Source of the DNA: Bacteroidota bacterium
GTDB lineage: Bacteria > Bacteroidota > Bacteroidia > Bacteroidales > P3
Length of the DNA stretch: 5,139 bases
Reading direction: 5' to 3'
Assembly (NCBI GenBank): GCA_030540495.1
Contig: JAUNWC010000134.1
Location: forward strand, 1-5,139
Positions 1 to 5,139 of this stretch are shown here, piece after piece. Below the pieces are notes generated by a model. That model had not been told where the DNA came from. It searched no databases and was given only the letters and a program-made list of their open reading frames with translations. How positions within the stretch are numbered: the stretch's first letter is position 1; the number at the start of each line of letters is the position of its first letter. The position numbers and the translations under genes are program-made.

Positions 1-183
1 GCGGTAAATCTTTTGGAGCGTATGCAATCTGAGGGCTTATTCTCTGCATTGGAAAAAGGTATATTTGCAGATATCAAACGACCAAGAGACGGAGGTAAAG
101 GATTAGCAGGAGTATTTGAGAAGAGCGATAAGTACTACAATCCATTTATTGATTTAATGAAAGGAAAAGGAGGAAAAGAATAA
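1..183 (+). CDS. kamD: Lysine 5,6-aminomutase alpha subunit, C-terminal fragment
   Basis: This is the last 60 codons of a gene that starts before the window; the reading frame is open from base 1 to the TAA at 181-183. The tail reads roughly LERMQSEGLFSALEKGIFAD, then IKRPRDGGKGLAGVFEK, and ends in a Lys/Gly-rich GKGGKE. I recognise the GIFADIKRP...GGKGL pattern as the C-terminus of the alpha subunit of D-lysine (beta-lysine) 5,6-aminomutase. With the beta subunit this PLP- and adenosylcobalamin-dependent cytoplasmic enzyme moves the terminal amino group of lysine or beta-lysine from C6 to C5 during lysine fermentation to butyrate and acetate. The full protein is about 500-520 aa in known members, so only about 12% is visible and its catalytic core cannot be checked. 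The identity is supported strongly by the complete kamE that follows with a one-base overlap (TAATG), which suggests translational coupling of the two subunits. Confidence 0.9.
   Translation, partial: AVNLLERMQSEGLFSALEKGIFADIKRPRDGGKGLAGVFEKSDKYYNPFIDLMKGKGGKE
169..173 (+). promoter_or_regulatory. Shine-Dalgarno-like GGAGG before kamE
   Basis: GGAGG lies in a purine-rich run and ends 9 bases before the ATG at 183. It supports that start over the in-frame Met codon at 204. The run also encodes the Gly/Lys-rich C-terminus of kamD, so the same bases serve both as codons and, probably, as a ribosome binding site. Strong Shine-Dalgarno sites are uncommon in Bacteroidota, so part of the match may simply reflect the codons for GKGGKE. 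Confidence 0.5.
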
Positions 184-971
184 TGAGTTCAGGATTATAT
201 TCAATGGAGGCCAAAGATTTTGATACCAATCTTGACCTAACCAAAGTTAAGCCATATGGCGATACAATGAACGATGGTAAAACCCAACTTAGTTTTACTC
301 TTCCCGTACCGGCAGGAGAAGAGGGCGTTGAAGCAGCCAAGCAATTGTTGAAGAAGATGGGATTTGAAAATCCTATGGTGGTTTTTTATAAGGAATTAAC
401 CAAAGGGTTCACTTTCTTTAATTGTTATGGCTCTTGTACTCATACTGTTGATTATACGGTTATTCACGTACCTAAGGTAGAAAGTAATGTTATGGATATG
501 CATGAAACTGACGAATTTATCAGAGAGCATATCGGCAGAAAGATGGTTGTTATAGGAGCCTCCACTGGAACAGATGCTCATACCGTAGGCATAGACGCAA
601 TAATGAATATGAAAGGTTATGCAGGGCATTATGGTTTGGAGCGTTATGATATGATAGAGGCTTTGAATATGGGCTCACAAGTGCCTAACGAAGAATTTAT
701 TGCAAAGGCTATAGAATTAAAAGCCGATGCTCTTTTGGTTTCTCAAACCGTTACTCAAAAGGATGTACATATAAAGAACCTTACCGAATTGGTAGAAATG
801 CTTGAAGCCGAGGGCTTGAGAGATAAGGTTATTCTTTGTTGTGGAGGAGCAAGAATTACTCACGAATTGGCAAAGGAATTAGGCTACGATGCTGGTTTTG
901 GAGCCAATAGTTACGCTGATGATGTTGCCTCATTTATTGCCGAAGAATTGGCAAGACGAATGGGAAAATAA
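183..971 (+). CDS. kamE: Lysine 5,6-aminomutase beta subunit (B12-binding)
   Basis: The gene encodes 262 aa, the usual length for this subunit as I recall it. Residues about 1-110 fit the N-terminal dimerisation region of the OAM/lysine aminomutase beta family. Residues about 118-262 form the Rossmann-like cobalamin-binding domain. The base-off/His-on motif DxHxxG is seen as DAHTVG at residues 131-136, so His133 should be the lower cobalt ligand. Lys144, in NMKGYAGHYG, matches the lysine that holds PLP as an internal aldimine in the characterised Clostridium sticklandii enzyme (Lys144 there, from memory). Further cofactor-pocket signatures are VSQT at 186-189 and CCGGAR at 219-224. The subunit works with KamD in D-lysine / beta-lysine 5,6-amino migration in the lysine fermentation pathway. 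The start at 183 overlaps the kamD stop by one base. The conserved His and Lys fall at the numbering known for the family only with this start, not with Met8. The terminator just downstream makes it the last gene of its operon. Confidence 0.95.
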   Translation: MSSGLYSMEAKDFDTNLDLTKVKPYGDTMNDGKTQLSFTLPVPAGEEGVEAAKQLLKKMGFENPMVVFYKELTKGFTFFNCYGSCTHTVDYTVIHVPKVESNVMDMHETDEFIREHIGRKMVVIGASTGTDAHTVGIDAIMNMKGYAGHYGLERYDMIEALNMGSQVPNEEFIAKAIELKADALLVSQTVTQKDVHIKNLTELVEMLEAEGLRDKVILCCGGARITHELAKELGYDAGFGANSYADDVASFIAEELARRMGK

Positions 972-993
972 AATTTCATGGTATTATTTTTTT

Positions 994-1025
994 AGGCTCT
1001 TGAATATAATTTAAGAGCCTTTTTT
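994..1025 (+). terminator. Intrinsic terminator after kamE
   Basis: AGGCTCTT (994-1001) pairs perfectly with AAGAGCCT (1013-1020). A further G-T, A-T and A-T pair (1002-1004 with 1010-1012) extends the stem to 11 pairs around a 5-base loop. A run of six T (1020-1025) follows directly. This is a classic rho-independent terminator on the plus strand, 22 bases after the kamE stop. The left flank is T-rich rather than A-rich, so it should not act on the minus strand. It implies that the downstream operon has its own promoter or depends on read-through. Confidence 0.92.
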
Positions 1026-1065
1026 GCGTTATATAGGAGTAACAATTAAATAATCAATAAAAGAT

Positions 1066-1695
1066 ATGAAAAAAGTATTTTTAATCTTATCGGTATGTTT
1101 GTTGTTTGCAGGTTTGCAAGCACAGAACATAAAATTACCACAACCAAAGAAAGAAGGTGGTGAAAGTGTATTAAAAGCCATAGATTTGCGTCAATCTGAC
1201 AGAAGTTTTAAAGATGGCGATATTTCCTTGGAAGACCTTTCTACTATATTGTGGGCAGGTTGGGGAGAATCTCACGGCAAACGTACTGCTCCTACGGCAA
1301 TGAATGCTCAGGATATTGTTTTGTATGTATTTTTGGAAAGTGGTATATATCGCTATGACGAAAAGGCAAACGAACTTATTCTTGTAAAACAAGGCGATTA
1401 TAGAAAACTAACCGACAGAGAAGGAGGATTTGCTGGCAAAGTAACAAACATTGCTATTGTTTCTGATTTTGAGAAATATAGCAGAATAAAAGAACATCAT
1501 ACAAAATTTGTTTTTGGTTCAATGTCTGCTGCTTACGTAAGCGAAAATATGTATTTGGCTTGTGCTGGTATGGGCAACAATCTTGGCACGGTTACTCGTT
1601 ATGGTGCTCACACCGAAAAACAAGTAAAAGAAGTATTGCCTTTGAGCGAAAACGAACATATATTTTTATTCCAAACCATAGGATATAAGAAATAA
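1066..1695 (+). CDS. Exported SagB/ThcOx-type nitroreductase-family flavoprotein
   Basis: The product is 209 aa. Residues 1-19 form a signal peptide: KK, a hydrophobic core, then LQA before Gln20. No lipobox Cys is seen, so the mature protein is probably soluble in the periplasm. The rest matches the nitroreductase fold in its SagB/ThcOx branch. RQSDRSF (42-48) is the N-terminal phosphate-binding Arg/Ser segment for FMN, APTAMNAQ (75-82) corresponds to the family's APSAxN-type loop, GIYRYDEKANELILVKQGDYRKL (a SagB/ThcOx hallmark) spans about 93-115, and SAAYVSENMYLACAGMGNNLGTVTR (154-178) is the helix and glycine turn of the flavin site. Members are FMN-dependent oxidoreductases, usually dimeric; the electron donor and substrate here are unknown. 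SagB itself oxidises azolines in peptide maturation, but no SagC/D partner or precursor peptide is visible, so that role is not supported. The TAA overlaps the ATG of the TonB receptor by one base, so the two are probably co-translated. No convincing Shine-Dalgarno or Bacteroides-type promoter was found in the preceding 40 bases. Confidence 0.87.
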   Translation: MKKVFLILSVCLLFAGLQAQNIKLPQPKKEGGESVLKAIDLRQSDRSFKDGDISLEDLSTILWAGWGESHGKRTAPTAMNAQDIVLYVFLESGIYRYDEKANELILVKQGDYRKLTDREGGFAGKVTNIAIVSDFEKYSRIKEHHTKFVFGSMSAAYVSENMYLACAGMGNNLGTVTRYGAHTEKQVKEVLPLSENEHIFLFQTIGYKK

Positions 1696-4055
1696 TGAAA
1701 GGTATTGCAGTCCTTGTTTTCCTTGCTTTTGCAATAGTGGTTTCATTTGCCCAAAAATATACCATAAGCGGTTATGTCTATGACAACAAAAGCAAGGAAA
1801 CTCTTATAGGAGCCACTATTTTTGACTCCGAGAATAAAACAGGATGCGTTACCAATGCATACGGCTTCTATTCTTTTTCTACCAAAGCAAAGAGAATAGA
1901 AGTCTCTTTTGTGGGATACGAAAAACAAATAATAGACTTTACCCTTGCAAAAGACACTATTATAAATATTTATTTATCTCCTGCCTCCATGTTGCAAGAA
2001 GTGGTTGTGGTAGATAAACAAAAAGAAAGAAGATTTGTCAATGAGGCTGTTGTCGGCAAAATAGAAATTAGTCCTCAAGTGGTTTCCAAAATGCCAACCC
2101 TTACCGGAGAGAGTGATTTGTTGAAGGCTGTGCAAATGCTACCGGGAGTAAAATCCGGCACTGAGGGAACAACAGGCTTGTATGTAAGAGGAGGCAACTC
2201 AGACCAAAATCTTTATTTGATAGATGGTATAGAGGTTTATAACCCAAATCATTTGATGGGTTTTATTTCTGCTTTTAATACAGAGGCAATCAAAAATATA
2301 GACTTCTACAAAGGAGGTTTTCCTGCTCAGTTTGGAGGTAGAGTATCCTCTGTTATGGACATAAGGACAAAGGATGGAAACAACGAAAAACTAAAAGGAG
2401 ATATTTCCGTAGGACTTATATCAGCCAAACTCAACATAGAAGGACCTATATGGAAAGACAAAACTACTTTCAATCTTTCTTTTCGCCGCACTTACTTAGA
2501 CTTACTTTTGCGTCCATTGATTTGGTATGCAACCAAAAACAAAGAAGATAACTACTCCTTTGCTTATCATTTCTATGACTTGAACGCAAAGATAAAACAC
2601 CGTTTCAACAGCAAGAACTCCCTTACCCTTTCTTTTTACAAAGGCGAGGATGCTTATAATTTTACTGACGAATACAAAAACGAAGAATACTATAATTCAA
2701 AAGCAGATATATCCTGGGGTAATACAATAGGAACTTTGGATTGGGCTCATCAATATAATTCCAAATTGTTTGGCAACCTCTCTTTTTCTTTTAATAAATA
2801 CCTTAGCAAAATAGACAATAGTTACGATGCAAAAGAAAAAAACAATATGACAAACGAAACAATTGTCTATCATTCTGCATTTGAATTCAATTCGGGAATA
2901 GAGGATTATACTTTAAAAAAGAACTTTACCTACTATCTAAACAACAATAACACACTGAACTTTGGAGCCAATTATATTTTTCACCACTACACTCCCGAGA
3001 TAACAAGGGCTATATCATTGGAAAACAATCAACAAACCTATCTTCCTTACGAATTAAAAAACAACAAAAACGCAAACGAATTTATTCTCTATTTTGAAAA
3101 CGTTTTTACCTGGAAGGAAAAATTCTCTGCTCAACTTGGTTTGCATTCCGATTATTACAAAGTAGAGAATACTAATTATTTTTCCCTTCAACCAAGGGCT
3201 TCTTTGAGATACTCTATATTAGAGAACTTTTCTCTGAAATTAGGCTATGCCAATATGAATCAAAACATACATCTTTTGTCAAATGGTATGTTCTCTTTGC
3301 CTACGGATTTATGGTTGCCTGTAACAGAAAGAATAAAACCAATTACCTCCGATATCTTTTCCTTTGGTGCTTTCTATCAAATAAAAAAAGGAATAAACAT
3401 CGGTTTGGAATTTTATTATAAATACTTAGACAATGTTATAGACTACAAAGACGGAATATCCTCTTTTAGCAATAGTGACAATTGGGAAGACAAAGTAGCA
3501 CAGGGCAGAGGCAGAGCGTATGGTTTGGAAGTCAATATTCAAAAAAACAATGGCATACTAACGGGCTGGATTTCCTACACTCTTTCCTGGTCAAAAAGAC
3601 AATACCCTAATGGAGAGATAAATAACGGAAATTGGTTTTACGACCGCTTTGACGCAAGACATCAACTTAACTTTGTAGCCTCAGCCGAATTGAACAACAA
3701 ATGGGATATTACACTTGCCTTTGTTATAAACTCCGGTCAAAGAACCAATGTTCCTATAGCACAATATTATAACCTTGTGGGTACTATACCCGAATATATG
3801 CTCTATTATCCGACTTTAATCAATGTTTATGGAGAAAGAAACAACTTTAAAATGCCGACCTATCATCGTTTGGACTTGGGAATTAACTACAAAAAGAAAA
3901 CCAAAAAGGGAGAAATCATCTGGTCGTTCAATGTTTATAATGCAATGAATCATAAAAACGCTTTCTTTGTCTTTACCACAGATAAGCCAAACAAACTCAG
4001 AGCGTTTAGCATTATGCCTATTATTCCAACCCTCTCTTATACCTATAAATTTTAA
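1695..4055 (+). CDS. TonB-dependent outer-membrane receptor with carboxypeptidase-regulatory-like domain
   Basis: The product is 786 aa. Residues 1-19 are a signal peptide (core LVFLAFAIVV, cleavage after SFA before Gln20). Residues about 22-97 are a CarboxypepD_reg-like beta-sandwich (ISGYVYD...LIGATI...TNAYGFYSF...VSFVGYEKQ). LQEVVVV (100-106) looks like the TonB box that Bacteroidota receptors carry between this domain and the plug. The plug spans about 125-235, with LLKAVQMLPGV (142-152), GLYVRGGNSDQNLYLIDG (161-178), and KGGFPAQFGGRVSSVMDIR (206-224). The remainder, rich in alternating aromatic beta strands, is the barrel, ending in YTYKF with the C-terminal Phe needed for outer-membrane assembly. 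The length fits the non-SusC class of about 780-800 aa; SusC proteins are near 1000 aa. No SusD homologue or glycan enzyme is nearby, so this is not a polysaccharide utilisation locus. The ligand is unknown. It starts inside the stop of the flavoprotein gene (TAATG), and the DUF4249-like lipoprotein follows after 9 bases. The gene appears intact. Confidence 0.95.
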   Translation: MKGIAVLVFLAFAIVVSFAQKYTISGYVYDNKSKETLIGATIFDSENKTGCVTNAYGFYSFSTKAKRIEVSFVGYEKQIIDFTLAKDTIINIYLSPASMLQEVVVVDKQKERRFVNEAVVGKIEISPQVVSKMPTLTGESDLLKAVQMLPGVKSGTEGTTGLYVRGGNSDQNLYLIDGIEVYNPNHLMGFISAFNTEAIKNIDFYKGGFPAQFGGRVSSVMDIRTKDGNNEKLKGDISVGLISAKLNIEGPIWKDKTTFNLSFRRTYLDLLLRPLIWYATKNKEDNYSFAYHFYDLNAKIKHRFNSKNSLTLSFYKGEDAYNFTDEYKNEEYYNSKADISWGNTIGTLDWAHQYNSKLFGNLSFSFNKYLSKIDNSYDAKEKNNMTNETIVYHSAFEFNSGIEDYTLKKNFTYYLNNNNTLNFGANYIFHHYTPEITRAISLENNQQTYLPYELKNNKNANEFILYFENVFTWKEKFSAQLGLHSDYYKVENTNYFSLQPRASLRYSILENFSLKLGYANMNQNIHLLSNGMFSLPTDLWLPVTERIKPITSDIFSFGAFYQIKKGINIGLEFYYKYLDNVIDYKDGISSFSNSDNWEDKVAQGRGRAYGLEVNIQKNNGILTGWISYTLSWSKRQYPNGEINNGNWFYDRFDARHQLNFVASAELNNKWDITLAFVINSGQRTNVPIAQYYNLVGTIPEYMLYYPTLINVYGERNNFKMPTYHRLDLGINYKKKTKKGEIIWSFNVYNAMNHKNAFFVFTTDKPNKLRAFSIMPIIPTLSYTYKF

Positions 4056-4064
4056 TAACAAAGT

Positions 4065-4991
4065 ATGAAAACAAAAATATATATAATTCTTCTTAGCCTT
4101 TTGGTTTTACTCTCTTTCTCTTCTTGCGAATACGAGATAGATTATAAGGGAAATTTGCCTGAGGATAAGTTTGTGTTCTTTACCTTTATAGAAGAAAACG
4201 ACAGCATACGTATGACCATTATGCACTCTGCCAAACCGGGTGTTTATGTAGATTTTACGGACGATGATATTGATGAAAACTTTGACCGCTATAGCGTGTT
4301 TGCACAAAACACAGAAGTAACTCTTTGGGTAAATGGAACGTTGAAAGAAAAGAAAACACAAGAAAAATATCCAGAAATAGTTTTTGATTATTTGCCCCAA
4401 CACAACGACGAAATAACTCTAAGAGTGGAAAATAACAAATATCCAACCATAGAGCATAGTCTTAGATTAGATTTCTTGCCAACAAAGGTCGATAGTTTCT
4501 ACGCTTATAATCAAAGATTAGATGGAGAGGACTACATTGTGGTTTATCTTACTATGGAGGATGATGGAGAGGAAAATTATTATATGTTTGTTCCTAATAT
4601 GCCGGTAAATAGGAACGCACAAAAAGTATTATACGAGTCTGCTCCAAATACCTATATGGCTAATTCATTGGGAGTAGATTTTTTTGAAGGAGAGGACATG
4701 AAGTATAATCATTTTGGACTTTTTTCTAATAAGAACTTCAAAGGGAAAAAATACACCCTAAAATTAGCCTACTTATACGACAGTTGGGCTGAAACCACAA
4801 TGGACTATAACTTTGAAATCAGAAAAATAGACAAAAACGCATATAATTATTTGCAAACCTTAAGCAATATTTTGGATTATGATGCGCCTGTTATGAACCC
4901 TATAACTCTGCAAGATGCTTTCAAAGATGCATACGGTTTTATCAGCAAGAAAAAAACCATAACACTACCCGTATATATAAATGAATTATAA
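4065..4991 (+). CDS. DUF4249-like lipoprotein, partner of the TonB receptor
   Basis: The product is 308 aa. Residues 1-20 form a lipoprotein signal: KTK, a Leu/Ile-rich core, then FSSC with the lipidated Cys at 21. The first mature residues CEYEID are acidic, which is compatible with, but does not prove, export to the cell surface as described for some Bacteroidota lipoproteins. The body is beta-rich: KFVFFTFIEENDSIRMTI (about 35-52), VTLWVNGTL (84-92), then EITLRVENNKYPTIEHSL. This resembles the DUF4249 family, which has no established biochemical function and is commonly encoded just after a TonB receptor with a carboxypeptidase-like domain, exactly the order seen here. The likely role is an accessory ligand-binding or plug lipoprotein for that receptor. 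No catalytic motif is visible. The family assignment rests on general pattern and context rather than a diagnostic signature. No Shine-Dalgarno site is seen in the 9-base gap, so its translation may rely on ribosomes leaving the receptor gene. Confidence 0.82.
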   Translation: MKTKIYIILLSLLVLLSFSSCEYEIDYKGNLPEDKFVFFTFIEENDSIRMTIMHSAKPGVYVDFTDDDIDENFDRYSVFAQNTEVTLWVNGTLKEKKTQEKYPEIVFDYLPQHNDEITLRVENNKYPTIEHSLRLDFLPTKVDSFYAYNQRLDGEDYIVVYLTMEDDGEENYYMFVPNMPVNRNAQKVLYESAPNTYMANSLGVDFFEGEDMKYNHFGLFSNKNFKGKKYTLKLAYLYDSWAETTMDYNFEIRKIDKNAYNYLQTLSNILDYDAPVMNPITLQDAFKDAYGFISKKKTITLPVYINEL

Positions 4992-5007
4992 ACAGCCAGT
5001 TTTGTAA
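4986..5007. repeat. Degenerate palindromic unit P1 overlapping a stop codon
   Basis: TTATAAACAGCC followed by AGTTTTGTAA resembles the outer parts of the two palindromes downstream with the GGCT-side core lost. Its left half matches TTATAAAACAGCC at 5115-5127 except for one A. Its right half matches GTTTTGTAA at 5037-5045. The unit begins with the last sense codon (TTA, Leu) and stop (TAA) of the lipoprotein gene. I infer that it is a decayed copy of the same repeat; chance similarity of an AT-rich stretch is the alternative. Confidence 0.5.
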
Positions 5008-5019
5008 TAGGTTAGCATA
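5007..5019 (+). repeat. 13-base direct repeat, copy 1
   Basis: ATAGGTTAGCATA is repeated exactly at 5052-5064. In both places it lies just after a GTTTTGTAA segment, so the two form a longer imperfect direct repeat, with 7 extra bases (GTTGGGA) in the second copy. Its function is unknown. Confidence 0.75.
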
Positions 5020-5021
5020 AA

Positions 5022-5045
5022 TTACAGCCTCAGGCTGTTTTGTAA
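5022..5045 (+). repeat. Palindromic unit P2, left arm of a 24-base inverted repeat
   Basis: The core ACAGCCTCAGGCTGT (5024-5038) is a perfect palindrome around C5031 and is followed by TTTGTAA. The whole 24 bases are the reverse complement of 5115-5138 at 23 positions; the one exception (G5042 against T5118) would be a G-U pair in RNA. The spacer between the arms is 69 bases. Confidence 0.85.
5024..5041 (+). terminator. Possible terminator of the receptor operon
   Basis: ACAGCC pairs with GGCTGT around a 3-base TCA loop, and the stem runs into four T (5038-5041), 32 bases after the lipoprotein stop. The stem is short but GC-rich. The T tract is short and interrupted by G5042, so this would be a modest intrinsic terminator. 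It competes with the longer pairing to 5115-5138. Confidence 0.5.
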
Positions 5046-5051
5046 GTTGGG

Positions 5052-5064
5052 ATAGGTTAGCATA
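5052..5064 (+). repeat. 13-base direct repeat, copy 2
   Basis: This is an exact second copy of ATAGGTTAGCATA (first at 5007-5019). It is followed at once by a partial third copy, ATAGGTTA at 5062-5069, which overlaps its last three bases. Confidence 0.75.
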
Positions 5065-5114
5065 GGTTATAATAGGAGGGCAAAGCCGTTACTCTTTTTA
5101 TACGCTTATGCGTC

Positions 5115-5138
5115 TTATAAAACAGCCTGAGGCTGTAA
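5115..5138 (-). repeat. Palindromic unit P3, right arm of the 24-base inverted repeat
   Basis: TTATAAAACAGCC followed by TGAGGCTGTAA is P2 in opposite orientation. Read on the minus strand it gives an ACAGCC...GGCTGT hairpin running into TTTT, so it could end transcripts of a convergent gene beyond the window. The window stops one base later, so any continuation of the repeat array is not visible. Confidence 0.8.
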
Positions 5139-5139
5139 C

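Noticed and set aside
972..1065. Cobalamin riboswitch controlling the TonB receptor operon as a corrinoid importer.
   Set aside because: The gap is only 94 bases, much of it terminator. This is too short for a cobalamin riboswitch, and no B12-box-like sequence was seen.
980..1065. Bacteroides-type promoter (TAnnTTTG with an upstream TTTG) for the flavoprotein operon.
   Set aside because: The only near match, TATTTTTT at 985-992, lacks the final G and a suitable upstream element. It also sits before the terminator. No supportable promoter was found between 1026 and 1065.
1066..1695. BluB (dimethylbenzimidazole synthase, also nitroreductase fold), suggested by the B12-dependent kamE next door.
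   Set aside because: The protein has a signal peptide, while BluB works in the cytoplasm. Its GIYRYD...GDYRKL segment fits the SagB/ThcOx branch instead. A terminator also separates it from kamE.
4107..4403. A 98-codon open frame on the minus strand inside the lipoprotein gene, and similar shorter antisense frames at 146-340, 396-629, 1171-1392, 1743-1928, 3816-4061 and 4255-4446.
   Set aside because: All overlap well-supported plus-strand genes. Their translations have no recognisable domain and are low-complexity or hydrophobic by-products of AT-rich codons on the other strand.
5079..5087. GGC-AAA-GCC hairpin in the spacer, and the ACGC-TTAT-GCGT hairpin at 5102-5113.
   Set aside because: Stems of three and four pairs are expected by chance. 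They have no poly-T tract placed to make them terminators.
4986..5139. Integron attC site or CRISPR array, because of the inverted and direct repeats.
   Set aside because: GTTAGC does not fit the GTTRRRY core of attC. There are only two exact direct copies, with unequal surroundings and no regular spacers, so it is not a CRISPR array.

Overview
The window looks like chromosomal DNA from a low-GC anaerobic member of the Bacteroidota, probably Bacteroidales. The evidence is a TonB-dependent receptor with an N-terminal carboxypeptidase-regulatory-like domain, a partner DUF4249-type lipoprotein, signal peptides whose predicted mature ends start with Gln, and mostly AT-rich start regions without strong Shine-Dalgarno sequences. 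No tRNA, rRNA, CRISPR array, integrase or transposase gene was seen.

Region 1 (1-1025) is the end of an amino-acid fermentation operon. It holds the last 60 codons of the alpha subunit of lysine 5,6-aminomutase (kamD) and the complete beta subunit (kamE). The two overlap by one base (TAATG). The cobalt-ligand His and PLP-binding Lys of the beta subunit are both in place. A strong intrinsic terminator follows kamE and separates it from what comes next.

Region 2 (1066-4991) is a compact three-gene cell-envelope operon. It encodes an exported SagB/ThcOx-type nitroreductase-fold flavoprotein, a 786-aa TonB-dependent outer-membrane receptor, and a DUF4249-like lipoprotein. The first two genes overlap by one base (TAATG) and the third follows after 9 bases. 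The likely arrangement is that the receptor and lipoprotein bind and import a ligand, and the flavoenzyme reduces or oxidises something in the periplasm. The substrate cannot be read from the sequence.

Region 3 (4986-5139) is a non-coding 3' region made largely of short repeats. Three related palindromic units share an AAACAGCC / GGCTGTTTT core; the first is degenerate and begins inside the last codon of the lipoprotein gene. Two exact copies of a 13-base direct repeat sit among them. The second and third units face each other as a 24-base inverted repeat around a 69-base spacer. They may be paired convergent terminators, or a REP/MITE-like repeat element cut by the window edge.

Nothing here clearly amounts to a new biological system. 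The least ordinary points are the coupling of an exported flavoenzyme to a TonB receptor and the palindrome cluster.
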